Assembly (NCBI GenBank): GCA_947652115.1
Contig: OX393565.1
Location: 12,150,762-12,214,761, forward strand
DNA length: 64,000 nucleotides
Direction of reading: 5' to 3'
Source: Blastomussa wellsi
Taxonomy: Eukaryota > Cnidaria > Anthozoa > Scleractinia > Plerogyridae
Program-made: the position numbers and the translations under genes
Shown here: piece after piece, positions 44,524-54,302 of the stretch
Position numbering within the stretch: position 1 is the stretch's first letter
How the letters are laid out: each line of letters begins with the position of its first letter
Notes under the pieces: generated by a model
What the model saw: only the letters and a program-made list of their open reading frames with translations
Told to the model about the DNA's origin: nothing
Database searches by the model: none

Positions 44524-46344
44524 TTTTGTGTTTATTGAAAGAGCTTATTAATAATAACAATAAAAAAGAAAATAAAAGAAAATGAAGCATAATCTATTTC
44601 ACAATGGCAGGCATCTTGGCTGCCAGTAACATTTGAATTCTAATACAAGAGTGAGGGTTCAAAAAAGTAAAAAGGCCATGTAGTTTGACTAAACTACAAG
44701 ATAATGAAGCATGAAGGTCTAGTGACGAGGCTTCCCTTTTTTTCACATCACTTTTTTGTTGCAACAAACAGATTCTTTTTGTACAAATTATTACGCTACT
44801 GACAATGACAGTTGAAATTATGCTAATTACAATACAATTGCCCTACTTATAATGAACAAAAATATATTCCTCCAACTTACAAAACAATGTGATAAACTTA
44901 CAATGATAAAAAATAAAGTTACAAAGCAAATGAAAACGTTGACTTAATTAAATAGAAAAGAGAGGAAGAAAGGGAATAGAGTAGATCATCTAAGAGAGAA
45001 AATAAACCCAAGTAAGAAAATTCAAATAATAAAAATCAATTAGAAAGAGCAAAGCAGTTGCATGCAGTATCTGTAGGTATGGGTATTAGTAGTTAATGAT
45101 AACCATACTTACAGATACTACAGGCACTACAAGTACTGAACGTACTACAGGTACCACAAGTACTACAGGTATTACAGCTACTATTTAGGTGGTAGGCACA
45201 CCTGTAAAATTGGAGTTTTCTTGAAGTCTTTTTCCAACTGTGGGGATAGAAGAAAGCAGGCTAAATTTAAAAATGAAATTATTGAAAAAAGATTAAAATG
45301 AAAGAAAGTAGCCTTCATGAAAGTCAAAAAGATCCGAGATTTGTTTTACCCTTGCTTGATACCAAATGGGAAAGTACAGCATTTTCTTATTTACAGTTGA
45401 AAACTTGTTGTTTCAGATTTTTTTGTGGGAGAACTTAATTTTGCCTCTATGGACCAGTCAATATCGGGTATAGCATTTTTGAGTTAACCACTAACTAGTT
45501 AAGTGCCATAGCGCTTGCACAGCTTGTGTATATATTGGCTATTTAGGGACTCGCTCATCAGTAATGGAGGGAGAGAAACTGCCTTACCTAATTTTACCTC
45601 CTTCGATAAACACCCTCCTTTCTGGAGTTCAGTGTTTAGTTCAAAAGCACTATACCAGCAAAAATACAGGGTCAGCGGATAATGGATCAAGTCGAAGAAG
45701 TGAGCAGCTCAAGCTCAAGCCTTTGGAGCAGCTAATGAAGGCTTGCTAGCTGAAAAGGGACTTTTCATGTGCAAAGTCACTTTGTTGTTCAATAATGTTA
45801 TTCTCAATAGCCATGGATAAATGTAAACTCAGTTCAGTGGCTCAACTTTGCAGTCTTGCACATTTCATTTTCCAAATTTAGTGGCTCAAAGCCTCTTTGA
45901 TTGTTCTCTGTTTTTCATAGTTTCGTATTTTTCCGACTTTTTCTGGTACGCATGTGCATATGTGCATACAACTAGCTATGCCCCTGGCTATCGCGATCAA
46001 GTGTTAGCACACAGGGGAATTTGATCTTTTTGATATTCTGAGATCTTATAATGCAAATGGGAGGTTTTTACATAAGAATCAAAGGCACTTAAAATGATGG
46101 ACCATGAAATCAAGAATTGAAATTTTATGCTCATACATGTACACTGTAGAGTCATTTCATTACTCTTTTGCCCCCAAAACATGTTGCATCATTGTTAATG
46201 ATTAAAGTGCGCCTAACCCCAATTTTGTTTTTACCACTGAATAATTTTTCGCAATTTTTGTAGTAGTAGTGGAAAATTGCTGCCATCTTGGTTCAAGTCC
46301 GAGTAATTGGGGGTCTGGGGCTAGTATTTGCTATGATGTAGAAA
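44524..46344. other. Gene-free stretch with small repeats
   Basis: No gene is supported. A short foldback (GTATCTGTAGGTATGG ... CCATACTTACAGATAC) spans about 45067-45117, followed by imperfect 10-bp units of the type ACTACAGGTA to about 45185. The remaining DNA is AT-rich with chance frames only. Confidence 0.5.
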
Positions 46345-46453
46345 GGAGAATGACAGCTTGGTCAGTCGACTGGTTTGTTCAGGTGGTAGAGCACTGGACT
46401 ACCGTGCGGGTGGTATTGGGTTCGAGCCCCAGATCATTCCAACACTCAGGGAC

Positions 46454-46554
46454 TTAACCCTTTACTGCCTGAGGGGTCTCCCTTTGACGAGTAAAATTGT
46501 CTGGCATTAGACAGAGTAAAATGTGTTAGTCACTCTTGGGCAGTAAAGGGTTAA
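46454..46554. mobile_element. 101-bp MITE, unit 1
   Basis: Begins TTAACCCTTTACTGCC and ends GGCAGTAAAGGGTTAA, a perfect 16-bp inverted repeat. Without coding capacity. Confidence 0.8.
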
Positions 46555-46567
46555 GGGAGATAGTTTT

Positions 46568-46668
46568 TTAACCCTTTACTGCCCAAGGGGTCTCCCTTTG
46601 ACAAGTAAAATCGTCTGGCGTTGGACAGAGTAAAATCTGTAAGTCACTCTTGAGCAGTAAAGGGTTAA
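46568..46668. mobile_element. 101-bp MITE, unit 2
   Basis: Same length and ends as the unit at 46454, about 90% identical, same orientation, 13 bases further on. The ending is AGCAGTAAAGGGTTAA. Confidence 0.8.
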
Positions 46669-46842
46669 AATAACTGAGGAGAACGTCCTGCCTTTGTAAT
46701 TACATCTGCAAATTGTTAGATGTTCTAGTCATAGGCGCCTAAACATGCTGATGTCCGATCTCACCCTGACTACAAATGTAAAGCGCATTTGAATATGTCT
46801 ATGGAAAATGTGCTATATAAACCATTACCATTCATTACTGCT

Positions 46843-47336
46843 AACTGATTCGTTCTGACAGAATCTGAGAGAAATAAAGAATGCCAAGCGACTGACAAGA
46901 GAGTACACAAGACTGAACATTGTAAACAACACGGGAAGCAGTCACATACGGTTCTCCTTTCTACGTCACCTCTCGACTCGCCCCAGGTCCCATGGGGATG
47001 CGAACTTGAGCCAAATATTTCTCAACTTCAACCCCCCATAAAAAAATAGAGTCACACAAATCAATAAATTTTTGCGCCAATTTACTTCATGTAGTATAAA
47101 TATTTCTTCCAGCTGCAATTAAATTTTGGGGTTAGGTGCACTTTAAATAATTTCACACCAACAGGACCTGGTGTCTGTTTTGAAATACTTTAGGTAGCAT
47201 GTATTTAAAGCAAAATATGAGAATGTTTAAGGTCGTTGCCACTTTAACAGTCTAGCTGATCAGTGTTTGCTTCAGTTACTTGATCTGTGTGCATACAAAA
47301 TTAATTGTTTGTAACTGTACTTTATTTCACATATAG
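46843..47336. other. Gene-free stretch
   Basis: No gene or repeat is recognised. It ends in TACTTTATTTCACATATAG, which looks like a splice acceptor for the candidate exon that follows. Confidence 0.35.
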
Positions 47337-47416
47337 GTGTCCTTAACCCAGATGCAACCCAGGTTCCTATCTCTCTGGACAGTAGCACCATCCTGCCATA
47401 CAGTGTGACATATGAT
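47337..47416 (+). CDS. Candidate internal exon of a host gene (80 bp)
   Basis: The stretch lies between a plausible acceptor (ATATAG, preceded by a pyrimidine-rich run) and a consensus donor (GAT then GTAAGT). Only one frame is open across it; it reads VLNPDATQVPISLDSST and then ILPYSVTYD, entering in phase 1 and leaving in phase 0. The other two frames have stops. The protein was not identified. It might be the only piece of a resident gene in the window, but chance cannot be excluded. Confidence 0.35.
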
Positions 47417-48286
47417 GTAAGTTGTAGCGTTTATCATACAATGAATCATACCCTTCTAGATATTAAATGTTTAAAGCTGATCTTCAGTCTGTACTTCAGA
47501 ATCTTGAGGTTTGAATTCATTGATGTATTATAAAGTTTTCAAGTCTGCTATTACAAGTCATTTCAGCTCAGTGTCCTGCATTTGTGTTCTTGCACATTAC
47601 CAGTAAAAGTCAACATATTAAAATAAATTGAAGAAGGGCTGTTTGAGATGGATAACCGTCACAAAAACAACAAAAGAAACAGCTAACCTAACATCTCACA
47701 CAGGATTTCAAATCAACTGCAGTTCTACTCGACATGTTTGCCAAAGGTGTATCATAGGTTCTTTTCCCCTACCTACAACAATAATCTGAAACAACTCTTA
47801 GGTTCCACTTAATGCGACCTAAAGATTCCATGCAAATGAAACGAAAGTATTTATTTTGGGAAACAGGTAAGAGAGGATGAAAGATGTGACAGAGACATAC
47901 AATATGTCTGGCTGATGCACAAACCTCTGAAAACGTTGCAATCAACAGTGACTTGGTCGTGAGAGAAACAATAAGGTTCATTTTTAGTACAGAGTGCACT
48001 ATTGGGATAATGTTTTGTGGGCTGTCATCTTCTAATCTGCTAAGTCGCTAAGGCGCTAATGTGTAAACTTTAATGTTTGTTTAATTAATATCAATTAATT
48101 AATTAGTCTTGCAGAGGAGGTTAGTAGGAACCTATGTACACTGCACCACATACTACTGCTTCTACTGCTTCTTGAATATCAAAAAGTATATATATGTTTC
48201 AGAAAACACCATACCCTCCTTGTGGTACTGTTCTTTCTACAGTTTCTAGAACAAAGCAATTTGCTCCCAATGCTTAAGCAGAAGAT
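47417..48286. other. Gene-free stretch
   Basis: Intron-like or intergenic AT-rich DNA; no further exon with good splice sites was recognised and no repeat family was identified. Confidence 0.35.
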
Positions 48287-48288
48287 TA

Positions 48289-49446
48289 CCGTAGTTATTT
48301 ACCTATAAGCCGAACTTGGCTATAAGCCGAGACCCTTAACTTGAGAGAAATATGATGACCGAAGTCTTTCTTAAAAAAAAATCGGAAAAATCTTGGCTAT
48401 AAGCCGAGACCTAATTTTTTTCGCATTCTCAGAAACTTTTTTTCTAAATCATCATTAAACTAAAGCGCTCCTCTTAGGAAACAGTAAAACTACACCTTTT
48501 AAAAACAATGAAAAACGATTAATTTATTTTAAACAATTAGCCAACCAGCATGTTCGTGAATACTAATGTGATCCTAACCACAGTATAAAGTGAAAAAAAC
48601 TTAAAGTGAATGCCAGTAGACTTGTAGTCACAAACAATACGCATCGCTTACCGAAGTTAATAGTCAATCGCTCACGTCAATCGCTCACGATCGTTCATCA
48701 TGCCAAAAGCACGCCGTGCATCATACAACATGTCCTTCAAACTTAAAGTTGTTGCTGAAGCCGAGGCTGTCGAAAACAACTCAGAGATCGCTCGAGAATA
48801 TGGACTCAGTGAGTCCATGGTCTGTCGCTGGCGAAAAGATCAGGCGAAACTTTTCAACGGCGAACTAAAGATGTCGGCGAAGCGTACGACGTTAGGTCGC
48901 TTCACTCCAAAATTCCCGGAGATGGACCAGCAGATCCTGGAGTGGTTTACCGAACAAAGGGATCAAGGTGAGTAATTGTTTGAAAAAAGAAAGAGTGTTT
49001 GATCAACTTTTGTGTAAAAATCAAACCAAATAATTCGAGACACGAGCCGACACAGAAACACGCACGTGAGTTTGTTTTCAATGCGTGGGAACCAACGCTT
49101 CCTATTGGTCAGATTGAAATGTTGTCATAACAAATTAACAATGCCTGTCAAAGAACTGTCAAAGCACGTAAAAGCTTAGCGCTTTGAATCAAAAATGTAG
49201 TCGCTTCAATTTTATTTATTTACATGTGTTTTAATTTGTGTCTTATAGTATTTCAATATTTGCGAACTTGACTACAAGCCGATGTCGGAATTTTCGCGAT
49301 ATTTCATTTGATTTTGACCACTGAGATAAAAAAAAAATCTATCAAACTCTCGGCTATAAGCCGAGCCCCCTTGTTTGGACTTTCTTCGCTAGATCTAAGC
49401 CAAAATTTCTGAAAAAATAGCTCGGCTTATAGGTAAATAACTACGG
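48289..49446 (+). mobile_element. Pogo-like DNA transposon, 1158 bp, complete ends
   Basis: Ends CCGTAGTTATTTACCTATAA and its exact reverse complement, each flanked by TA, the target duplication of Tc1/mariner/pogo elements. Inside both ends, the palindromic word CTATAAGCCGAG recurs (about 48304, 48319, 48396, 49353, 49421), likely transposase binding sites. The interior codes only for an N-terminal DNA-binding exon, so the copy is non-autonomous. Confidence 0.8.
48700..48975 (+). CDS. Pogo-type transposase N-terminal DNA-binding exon
   Basis: A 91-codon frame starting MPKARRASYNMSFKLKVVAE. Residues about 8-55 form a helix-turn-helix of the CENP-B/Psq/Brinker type (NSEIAREYGLSESMVCRWRK), and the rest begins a second helical domain (ILEWFTEQR). 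It ends two codons after a good donor-like sequence (CAAG then GTGAGT, 48965-48975), so it could be exon 1 of a transposase. The DDE catalytic domain is absent before the right TIR at 49446. Confidence 0.7.
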   Translation: MPKARRASYNMSFKLKVVAEAEAVENNSEIAREYGLSESMVCRWRKDQAKLFNGELKMSAKRTTLGRFTPKFPEMDQQILEWFTEQRDQGE

Positions 49447-49583
49447 TAGTTTGCATTGCTATACTGCACACTGCAAGATGGAAGATAAGTACGGAAATTC
49501 GGAATCACACATGAACATCTTTTGCTCTTCCTTGCTGTAGAGCACAGCATGCAGGGTGCATTCGTTTTAATACACTCTGATTT

Positions 49584-49747
49584 TATAATTTGGTTTTATC
49601 AACTGGGTTGATAATGTCAATTGGCCACCGTAAAGAGATTCAAGTGCTGACGTTTCGAGCATTAGCCCTTCGTCGGAGCGTTAGCACTTGAATCTCTTTA
49701 CGGTGGCCAATTGACATTATCAACCCAGTTGATAAAACCAAATTATA
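49584..49747. mobile_element. Penelope-like foldback with hammerhead-ribozyme-like core
   Basis: Arms 49584-49652 and 49679-49747 are near-perfect inverted copies (TTGGTTTTATCAACTGGGTT and its complement). Between them the minus strand reads CCGACGA, a GGGC/GCTC stem with a UAAU loop, then CGAAACGTC. This resembles a hammerhead ribozyme (CUGAUGA ... GAAAC), with two changes in the first core box. Such ribozymes mark Penelope-like retroelements. Probably a dead terminal fragment. Confidence 0.5.
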
Positions 49748-49756
49748 TTGTTATAC

Positions 49757-49798
<42 letters not shown>

Positions 49799-50440
49799 AC
49801 TCTGATTTTAGTTGGGGAGAGGGGATATTTTGACTTATTTTGGGTATTGATGCTTTCCCCTTTTAATGAAAAGTTCGGTATTGTGATTGTGTATAATGGG
49901 TAAATCACTGAAAAAGAAGAGTCAAAACATTGATGTTTGGACAATATCTTTTTCGACTTTGAAGCAAGAAAGTTTCCCAAATATTACTGCAGACTCTGTG
50001 GCACCTTCTGAAACCGCAAATAAATTTAAATGGAAGTCCTGCTTAAAGCGGTCTAGTCGACTTTGCGACCAAAAATATTTATCCTTTATTTTTTGTCCAT
50101 GAAAAGGGTTTGGTTCATACATGTAAAAAAGCAATTAATTTTTTTCCAAGCAGTAATTTTTCCTTTGCTACGAGCCAAAATAGAATTTTGACCGACCTGG
50201 CTCTGACGTCGGTGATCAAGAGGGTAAAATTCACTGATTTTGTGAAGCGCGCCACATCCACAAAATTGCAGTTACCACAATATCATTTTACACACATTTC
50301 AAGGCACATGCCTTTAATTTACTGACCAAATTTGGAAACTTTTTGTAAAATTTTAAGCGAGCCAGCCTGGCTGAAAGACACCCTAATCCAAGCCCTATTT
50401 TCACATCCTAAAATATAGCCAAGTTTGAGAAAACACACAT
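49748..50440. other. Gene-free stretch
   Basis: Only short overlapping frames, none with a recognisable domain. No repeat was identified. Confidence 0.35.
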
Positions 50441-50462
50441 ATAAACTACTGGTTCTGCGACA

Positions 50463-50587
50463 GCTTTGCATGCAATTTGTTTCCTTATCGCTGAAAGACG
50501 TTTTTACACTAAACGAGGCTCCAAAATGTTGCCTCGTTTAGTGTAGAAACGTCTTTCAGCGGTAAGGAAACAAATTGCATGCAAAGC
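50463..50587. mobile_element. Foldback element, 57-bp arms, 11-bp loop
   Basis: GCTTTGCATGCAATTTGTTT ... AACGAGGC (50463-50519) is repeated as its reverse complement at 50531-50587 with two or three mismatches. Weaker pairing continues outward to about 50444 and 50605. No coding capacity. It lies about 70 bp left of P2. Confidence 0.75.
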
Positions 50588-50726
50588 GGTTGCAAAATAA
50601 CCAGTAAAAGCAAATAATTACGCAAACACAATTAAACAAAAGAGCGTGACCCAAGGCCAAGCGAGCAGATGTGACACAGAAAATATTCCCTGTTGAAGAA
50701 ATACATTCTCATGTTTATACACAATT

Positions 50727-52493
50727 GTGTCGCAGAATTATTTTCCAATTGAAGAAATATCTGCTGCCGCAAGATATACGTCAGATGTTCTTAAAATGTT
50801 TTACGAACCAATAGCGAGGGAGTTAAACAAAAACCTATGTAAACCATATTACAACCACAACTGGTTGTATTATATGATGGGTTTTATTCATTCCAAAATA
50901 ATTTCCAGGGATGGCTTTGTGCTTGGAGAATGGATGTGTCTCCAGAAAATCCAAACAATAGAGATCTTATAACGTTTGCAAGAGAAAACAAAACAAAGTT
51001 TACAAATATTGTTGAAAACGAAATTCTAAAGTTAAAAAGTGTAAAAGTAAGTTTTGGGTTAGAAGTAAAGTTTTCAATAGAAAGAAACGGTGAAATGCAA
51101 CACATGAAACACTATTTTCAAGAAAAAGAACCGCATGTTTACAAAAGGCACGATGAAGAACTGATAAAAGAACATTTCAAGGAATTCATTGAAAGAATAA
51201 AGGGAGAAATAGAGAACTGGTCTGAGAAGGATTCAGGATGGGAAGTTGAAATGATAAAGACTGCGTTTGTGAATGTCTCACGCTATCAGTCACTGCGTTG
51301 AGGAACTTATAGCCCGCCAATATGGCAAACAAGAAGGCCATAATCAACCTACAAAACAGGGAAGTGGGCACTTGAAGTGGGCACTCAGAGCTGCTCTATT
51401 TCCTGCACCGATTAATAATAATAAAGGTCTTTATTAAAACACCCTAAACAACAGACGTGTTTAGTTACAATGGAATAACTGAGTTATACATACACTAATT
51501 AACTAACTAGCTAACAACTAACTACAAAAACAAGCATCTATTTACAAAAGATCTCTTAAAACGCTCAGTTCTAACAACCGGGATAATATAGTTGTGACAC
51601 CTCTCACGTAACGTAACCATAGTTCGCTTCGGTGGCAGAAGGTCATCTAAAGCTGTTATTAAATTACTGTCTGTAATCTTGTCCCATAACTTCTTATCTT
51701 TCAGGGCAATAATATTTTCAATGAAAAAACGTTCTTTACAGTAGCCAAGCTTAAAAGCTCTTTTGAACAGCCTGTCAATACGACTTAAGTACTTATGATA
51801 ATACACACAACCCCATACTTACACAGACCAAAGTAGACAAAGCAGCAATCCGGTTAACGATGGTATTAACTACCAAGGCATCGATTTCCCAACACCGGTG
51901 AAACAGATAGACAAGCTTGAGGTGCAAAACAAAGGCCTCGCAATAAATGTCTTTGGCTGGGAAAACAAATGTGTGATAGTCTACAGGATAAGCAGAAAAG
52001 AAGCGAATGTGCCGCAGATAAGCCTGATGTTAATTGAGTCGGGGGAAGCAACACAATTGTTATGTAAAACGGGTGAGTGCTTTGCTGTTTGACAAGGCAA
52101 TTAATAATAAAACTTTCTATTGCATATCAGAGTGTATGCGTCTGAGGCCAAAAATGTACTTGATCATGAAGGTGAACGAAAAAATATTGAAAAAGCGAAG
52201 GGCGTAAAAAAGAGCGTTGTGAAGAAACAAATAATTCATGAACAGTACAAGGAAACGCTTTTCGGTGCGAAGCAGTTATGGCACAGATGAACATTCTTCA
52301 AAGCGAGGGGCATGAGATATATGGCATGCACGTAAACAAGATTTCTCTGTCCGAGTTTGATTCAAAACACTGGATAGCAGATGATGGACTCCATACAAAT
52401 GCTTGTAGGTACATCGAGCCTTTATTTATAGATTATGGGTTAGCAGCTGAAATGGAAGCTTTATTGGCAGATGTTGATTTGTCAGCATTTTGA
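50727..52493 (+). pseudogene. P2 DNA polymerase B, internally deleted
   Basis: N-terminal frame (50735-51290) closely matches P1 27912-27418 (VSFGLEVKFSIERNGE). Then NMANKKAIINLQNRE (51330-51360), a LINE insertion (51408-51820), then KQIDKLEVQNKGLAINVFGW (51901-51970) and CKTGECFAV. All exonuclease and palm motifs are missing: near 52100 the sequence jumps to the C-terminal KGVKK...VVKKQIIHEQ block (52200-52235), and it ends with HEIYGMHVNKISLSEFDSKH and WIADDG (52307-52390). Clearly dead. Confidence 0.85.
51408..51820 (-). pseudogene. Non-LTR retroelement 3' tail inside P2 polymerase
   Basis: The minus-strand frame at 51806-51522 reads as the C-terminal end of a LINE ORF (RLFKRAFKLGYC ... 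LRERCHNYIIPVV), followed by a short 3' UTR and a tail of TTA/ATT units at 51413-51425. A 5'-truncated insertion with a microsatellite-like tail is typical of CR1/L2/RTE-type elements. Similar in kind to the LINE end at 62930-63840. Confidence 0.65.
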
Positions 52494-53063
52494 TAATAGT
52501 CAAGCACAGTTTGGGTGACCTTGTGGGGGTCAAGACTGCGCAAATAGCCAAGATAATAAGGGTCGAGAAAGATGTCTGCTTCTTTTCCTGCAAACGGAGA
52601 CCTTTTTCTAAAAACAAAATTTTCTTTATTAATGTTGGGAACAATTCTTTTTCTATGTTTCTTACAATTTTGAATTGTGACACCGTTGCATCCACTGCCC
52701 ATTTTATTACAGAGATTTGTTTCTTCAAAACAAGTGCTCTGTTTCAGTTTGCATTGACCGGAGGGAGAACGTTATTGGGAGGGACAAACAGCAGTATTTG
52801 AAATTTTTGTGCCCGCAGGGCAGTTTGTCGTGTGGCAGAAAAAGGTCTGCTTGGTGGACTGCGTTGGGTGTGGACACATCGAATTTTGGCCTAGGATTGC
52901 ACCTCGGAGCGGGCAGGTATATCTGCCAGAGGACTTCCTTGACCAGCCACTTTTTTGCGGTGTCTTCTGGTACCCTGGCAGCCTCGGATAAATTTTTGAT
53001 AGCAGCAACGCCTTTCCAATATCCTCCAGGGCTGTAGTATATCTTTGTGAGTTTAACGTCCAT
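52433..53063 (-). pseudogene. Polinton integrase, N-terminal part
   Basis: Starts at the ATG at 53063 (MDVKLTKIYYSPGGYWKGV), has the helical N-terminal region (VPEDTAKKWLVKEVLWQIYL) and the start of the rve core with PNAVHQADL, which contains the first catalytic aspartate. After KNFKYC (about 52815) the homology stops. The remaining minus-strand frame down to 52433 (DIFLDPYYLGYLRSLDP) could not be assigned. P1 keeps the other half of this gene. Confidence 0.78.
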
Positions 53064-53092
53064 CGTGTTGTATAAGTAAGGAGTTAAAAAGT

Positions 53093-53500
53093 TTAAAGGA
53101 ACCGGAAGGCTGCGTAGCCCAGAGGGAGCGCCCTGGCGCCATTTTTCTGCTGCTCGCTTGGCTAATAGAAACCAGAGAACTTGGGCTCTTTGGGAGGTAT
53201 CATGCATTCTTCAGGATGTGTCTGGTTGTAGAGTTTGAAGGCGTAGTCAGTGTTGGTGAAGTTCTTCTTGGCCTCCTACTTTATTTGCGCGTTTGTCGCA
53301 ATGCAGTCGCAGAGTTTGTGTCGGTCACGTGTGTATTTTGCGTACGCAGCTTGATACGCCTCGAGAGATTTATCGTGCCTCACCTTTTCTTCTTGTGCTG
53401 CTTTGTCACCGGCCCCAAAAGCCCTTGCGAGATAATTACTGCCAATAAAAGCCCCTGCGTTCAACACAGCCCCACCAACCATAATTGCGATACTTGCCAT
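53093..53500 (-). pseudogene. Small Polinton membrane protein (MASIA family)
   Basis: Starts MASIAIMVGGAVLNAGAFIG: an N-terminal hydrophobic span, then a charged helix (EEKVRHDKSLEAYQAAYAKY) and, past a stop at about 53278, a conserved rear part (NFTNTDYAFKLYNQ, MIPPKEPKFSGFY, LGYAAFRFL). It ends 30 bp before the integrase start, same strand. I recall this family from other cnidarian Polintons; its role is unknown. Absent from P1. Confidence 0.6.
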
Positions 53501-53509
53501 GCTTTGTGA

Positions 53510-53759
53510 TTATATATTATCAGAGGTATTTACAAATACAGGGTTGGTGGGAAGGATTTTTTGATCCTCCAGGTACTGTTTGAGCACAATGCTCCACGCC
53601 ATTACATCTGTCAACATTGCATAGTTTTCGATAGAATTATAAGGATCACCTGTAAAACTTTTCTTGAACATTTTTTTTGGCAACCCAGCCTGTGCCAGCA
53701 GCGGGGCTGGTAAGGGTGGCGGCATCCATGACTGTTTTCACAAGCTTGTTGTTGGACAT
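53510..53759 (-). pseudogene. Small conserved Polinton protein
   Basis: Starts MSNNKLVKTVMDAATL at 53759. After a frame shift near 53715 it continues PAPLLAQAGLPKKMFKKSFT ... DVMAWSIVLKQYLEDQK and ends NTSDNI. No transmembrane segment. It lies between two other minus-strand small genes, 10 bp before the next ATG at 53500, as in a compact viral gene cluster. Function unknown; absent from P1. Confidence 0.55.
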
Positions 53760-53784
53760 GTTGGTTATAGATATTTAATTGAAA

Positions 53785-53969
53785 TTATTCCTCGCCTTCT
53801 TCTTCTTCAATTACTTCTTTAAAATAATCAGGTTTTTTGGCTAACCAAAAGATGGTTTAAGACACTTGTACGTGAATGTCCCCCAAACTAAGCCAATGCC
53901 AGAAATGGCTGCGATGCTTATCTTTAACTGTTGGAAGTCTGGGACTTTCCATATTTTGGTATACAACAT
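53785..53969 (-). pseudogene. Small Polinton single-span protein (P2)
   Basis: MLYTKIWKVPDFQQLKISIA, with one hydrophobic span (ISGIGLVWGTFTY), then a shift near 53860 and a tail with KKPDYFKEV and an acidic end. Homologue of 19360-19485 in P1. It shows what the unfused gene looks like. Confidence 0.6.
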
Positions 53970-54009
53970 TATTAAATATATTCAAATGAATTTTTATGCC
54001 ACCTCTGGC

Positions 54010-54302
54010 TCAATCCATCGGGCGAATGCCTTTTTTGGGTTGCAGTATTCTTGATGGCTTCAGAGATGCTTGCATCCTCACCTGTGGCGGGGGTTCTGGT
54101 GCAGGTGCCGGAACAGTAGCCTGTTTCTTTCTAAAAAGGCTTTTGTCTTCACGCTTGACATAAGTCGTAAAAAGCGTAGCGCCAATTCCAATGATAGAGA
54201 TCCATTGGGTTGTGCTGAGACTATTGGAAACTTTGGAATCAGCTGCAGCTGGCTTTGGTGCAGTCTCTGGAAACGGCTCAGGAGCAGGCGCAGATTTTTT
54301 TC
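54010..54302 (-). pseudogene. P2 proline-rich membrane protein, N-terminus deleted
   Basis: Reads KKSAPAPEPFPETAPKP, the hydrophobic span TTQWISIIGIGATLFTTYVK, a second proline-rich part and the end GIRPMD, matching P1 19060-19320. Its first about 70 residues are gone: at about 54302 the sequence passes into the coiled-coil gene on the other strand. Confidence 0.65.

Larger units (their letters stand above)
46345..46842 (+). mobile_element. tRNA-derived SINE interrupted by two MITEs
   Basis: The head at about 46370-46440 has an A box (GGTGGTAGAGCAC region) and a perfect B box (GGGTTCGAGCCCC). The body resumes after the MITEs at 46669 and ends in TGTAAAGCGCATTTGA ... GTGCTATATAAA, a tail type shared by many animal SINEs, then short ATTACC-like units. 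Such elements are transcribed by RNA polymerase III and moved by a LINE. Confidence 0.65.

Noticed and set aside
45060..45190. CRISPR-like array
   Set aside because: The repeats are short imperfect 10-bp words without regular spacers, and the genome is eukaryotic.
46370..46440. Functional tRNA gene
   Set aside because: A and B boxes are good, but the arms do not fold convincingly and SINE body sequence follows, so a SINE head is the better call.
52433..52728. Separate gene with DIFLDPYYLGYLRSLDP
   Set aside because: Could be the damaged middle of the integrase or a foreign insertion; no family could be named, so it was kept as part of the integrase remnant.
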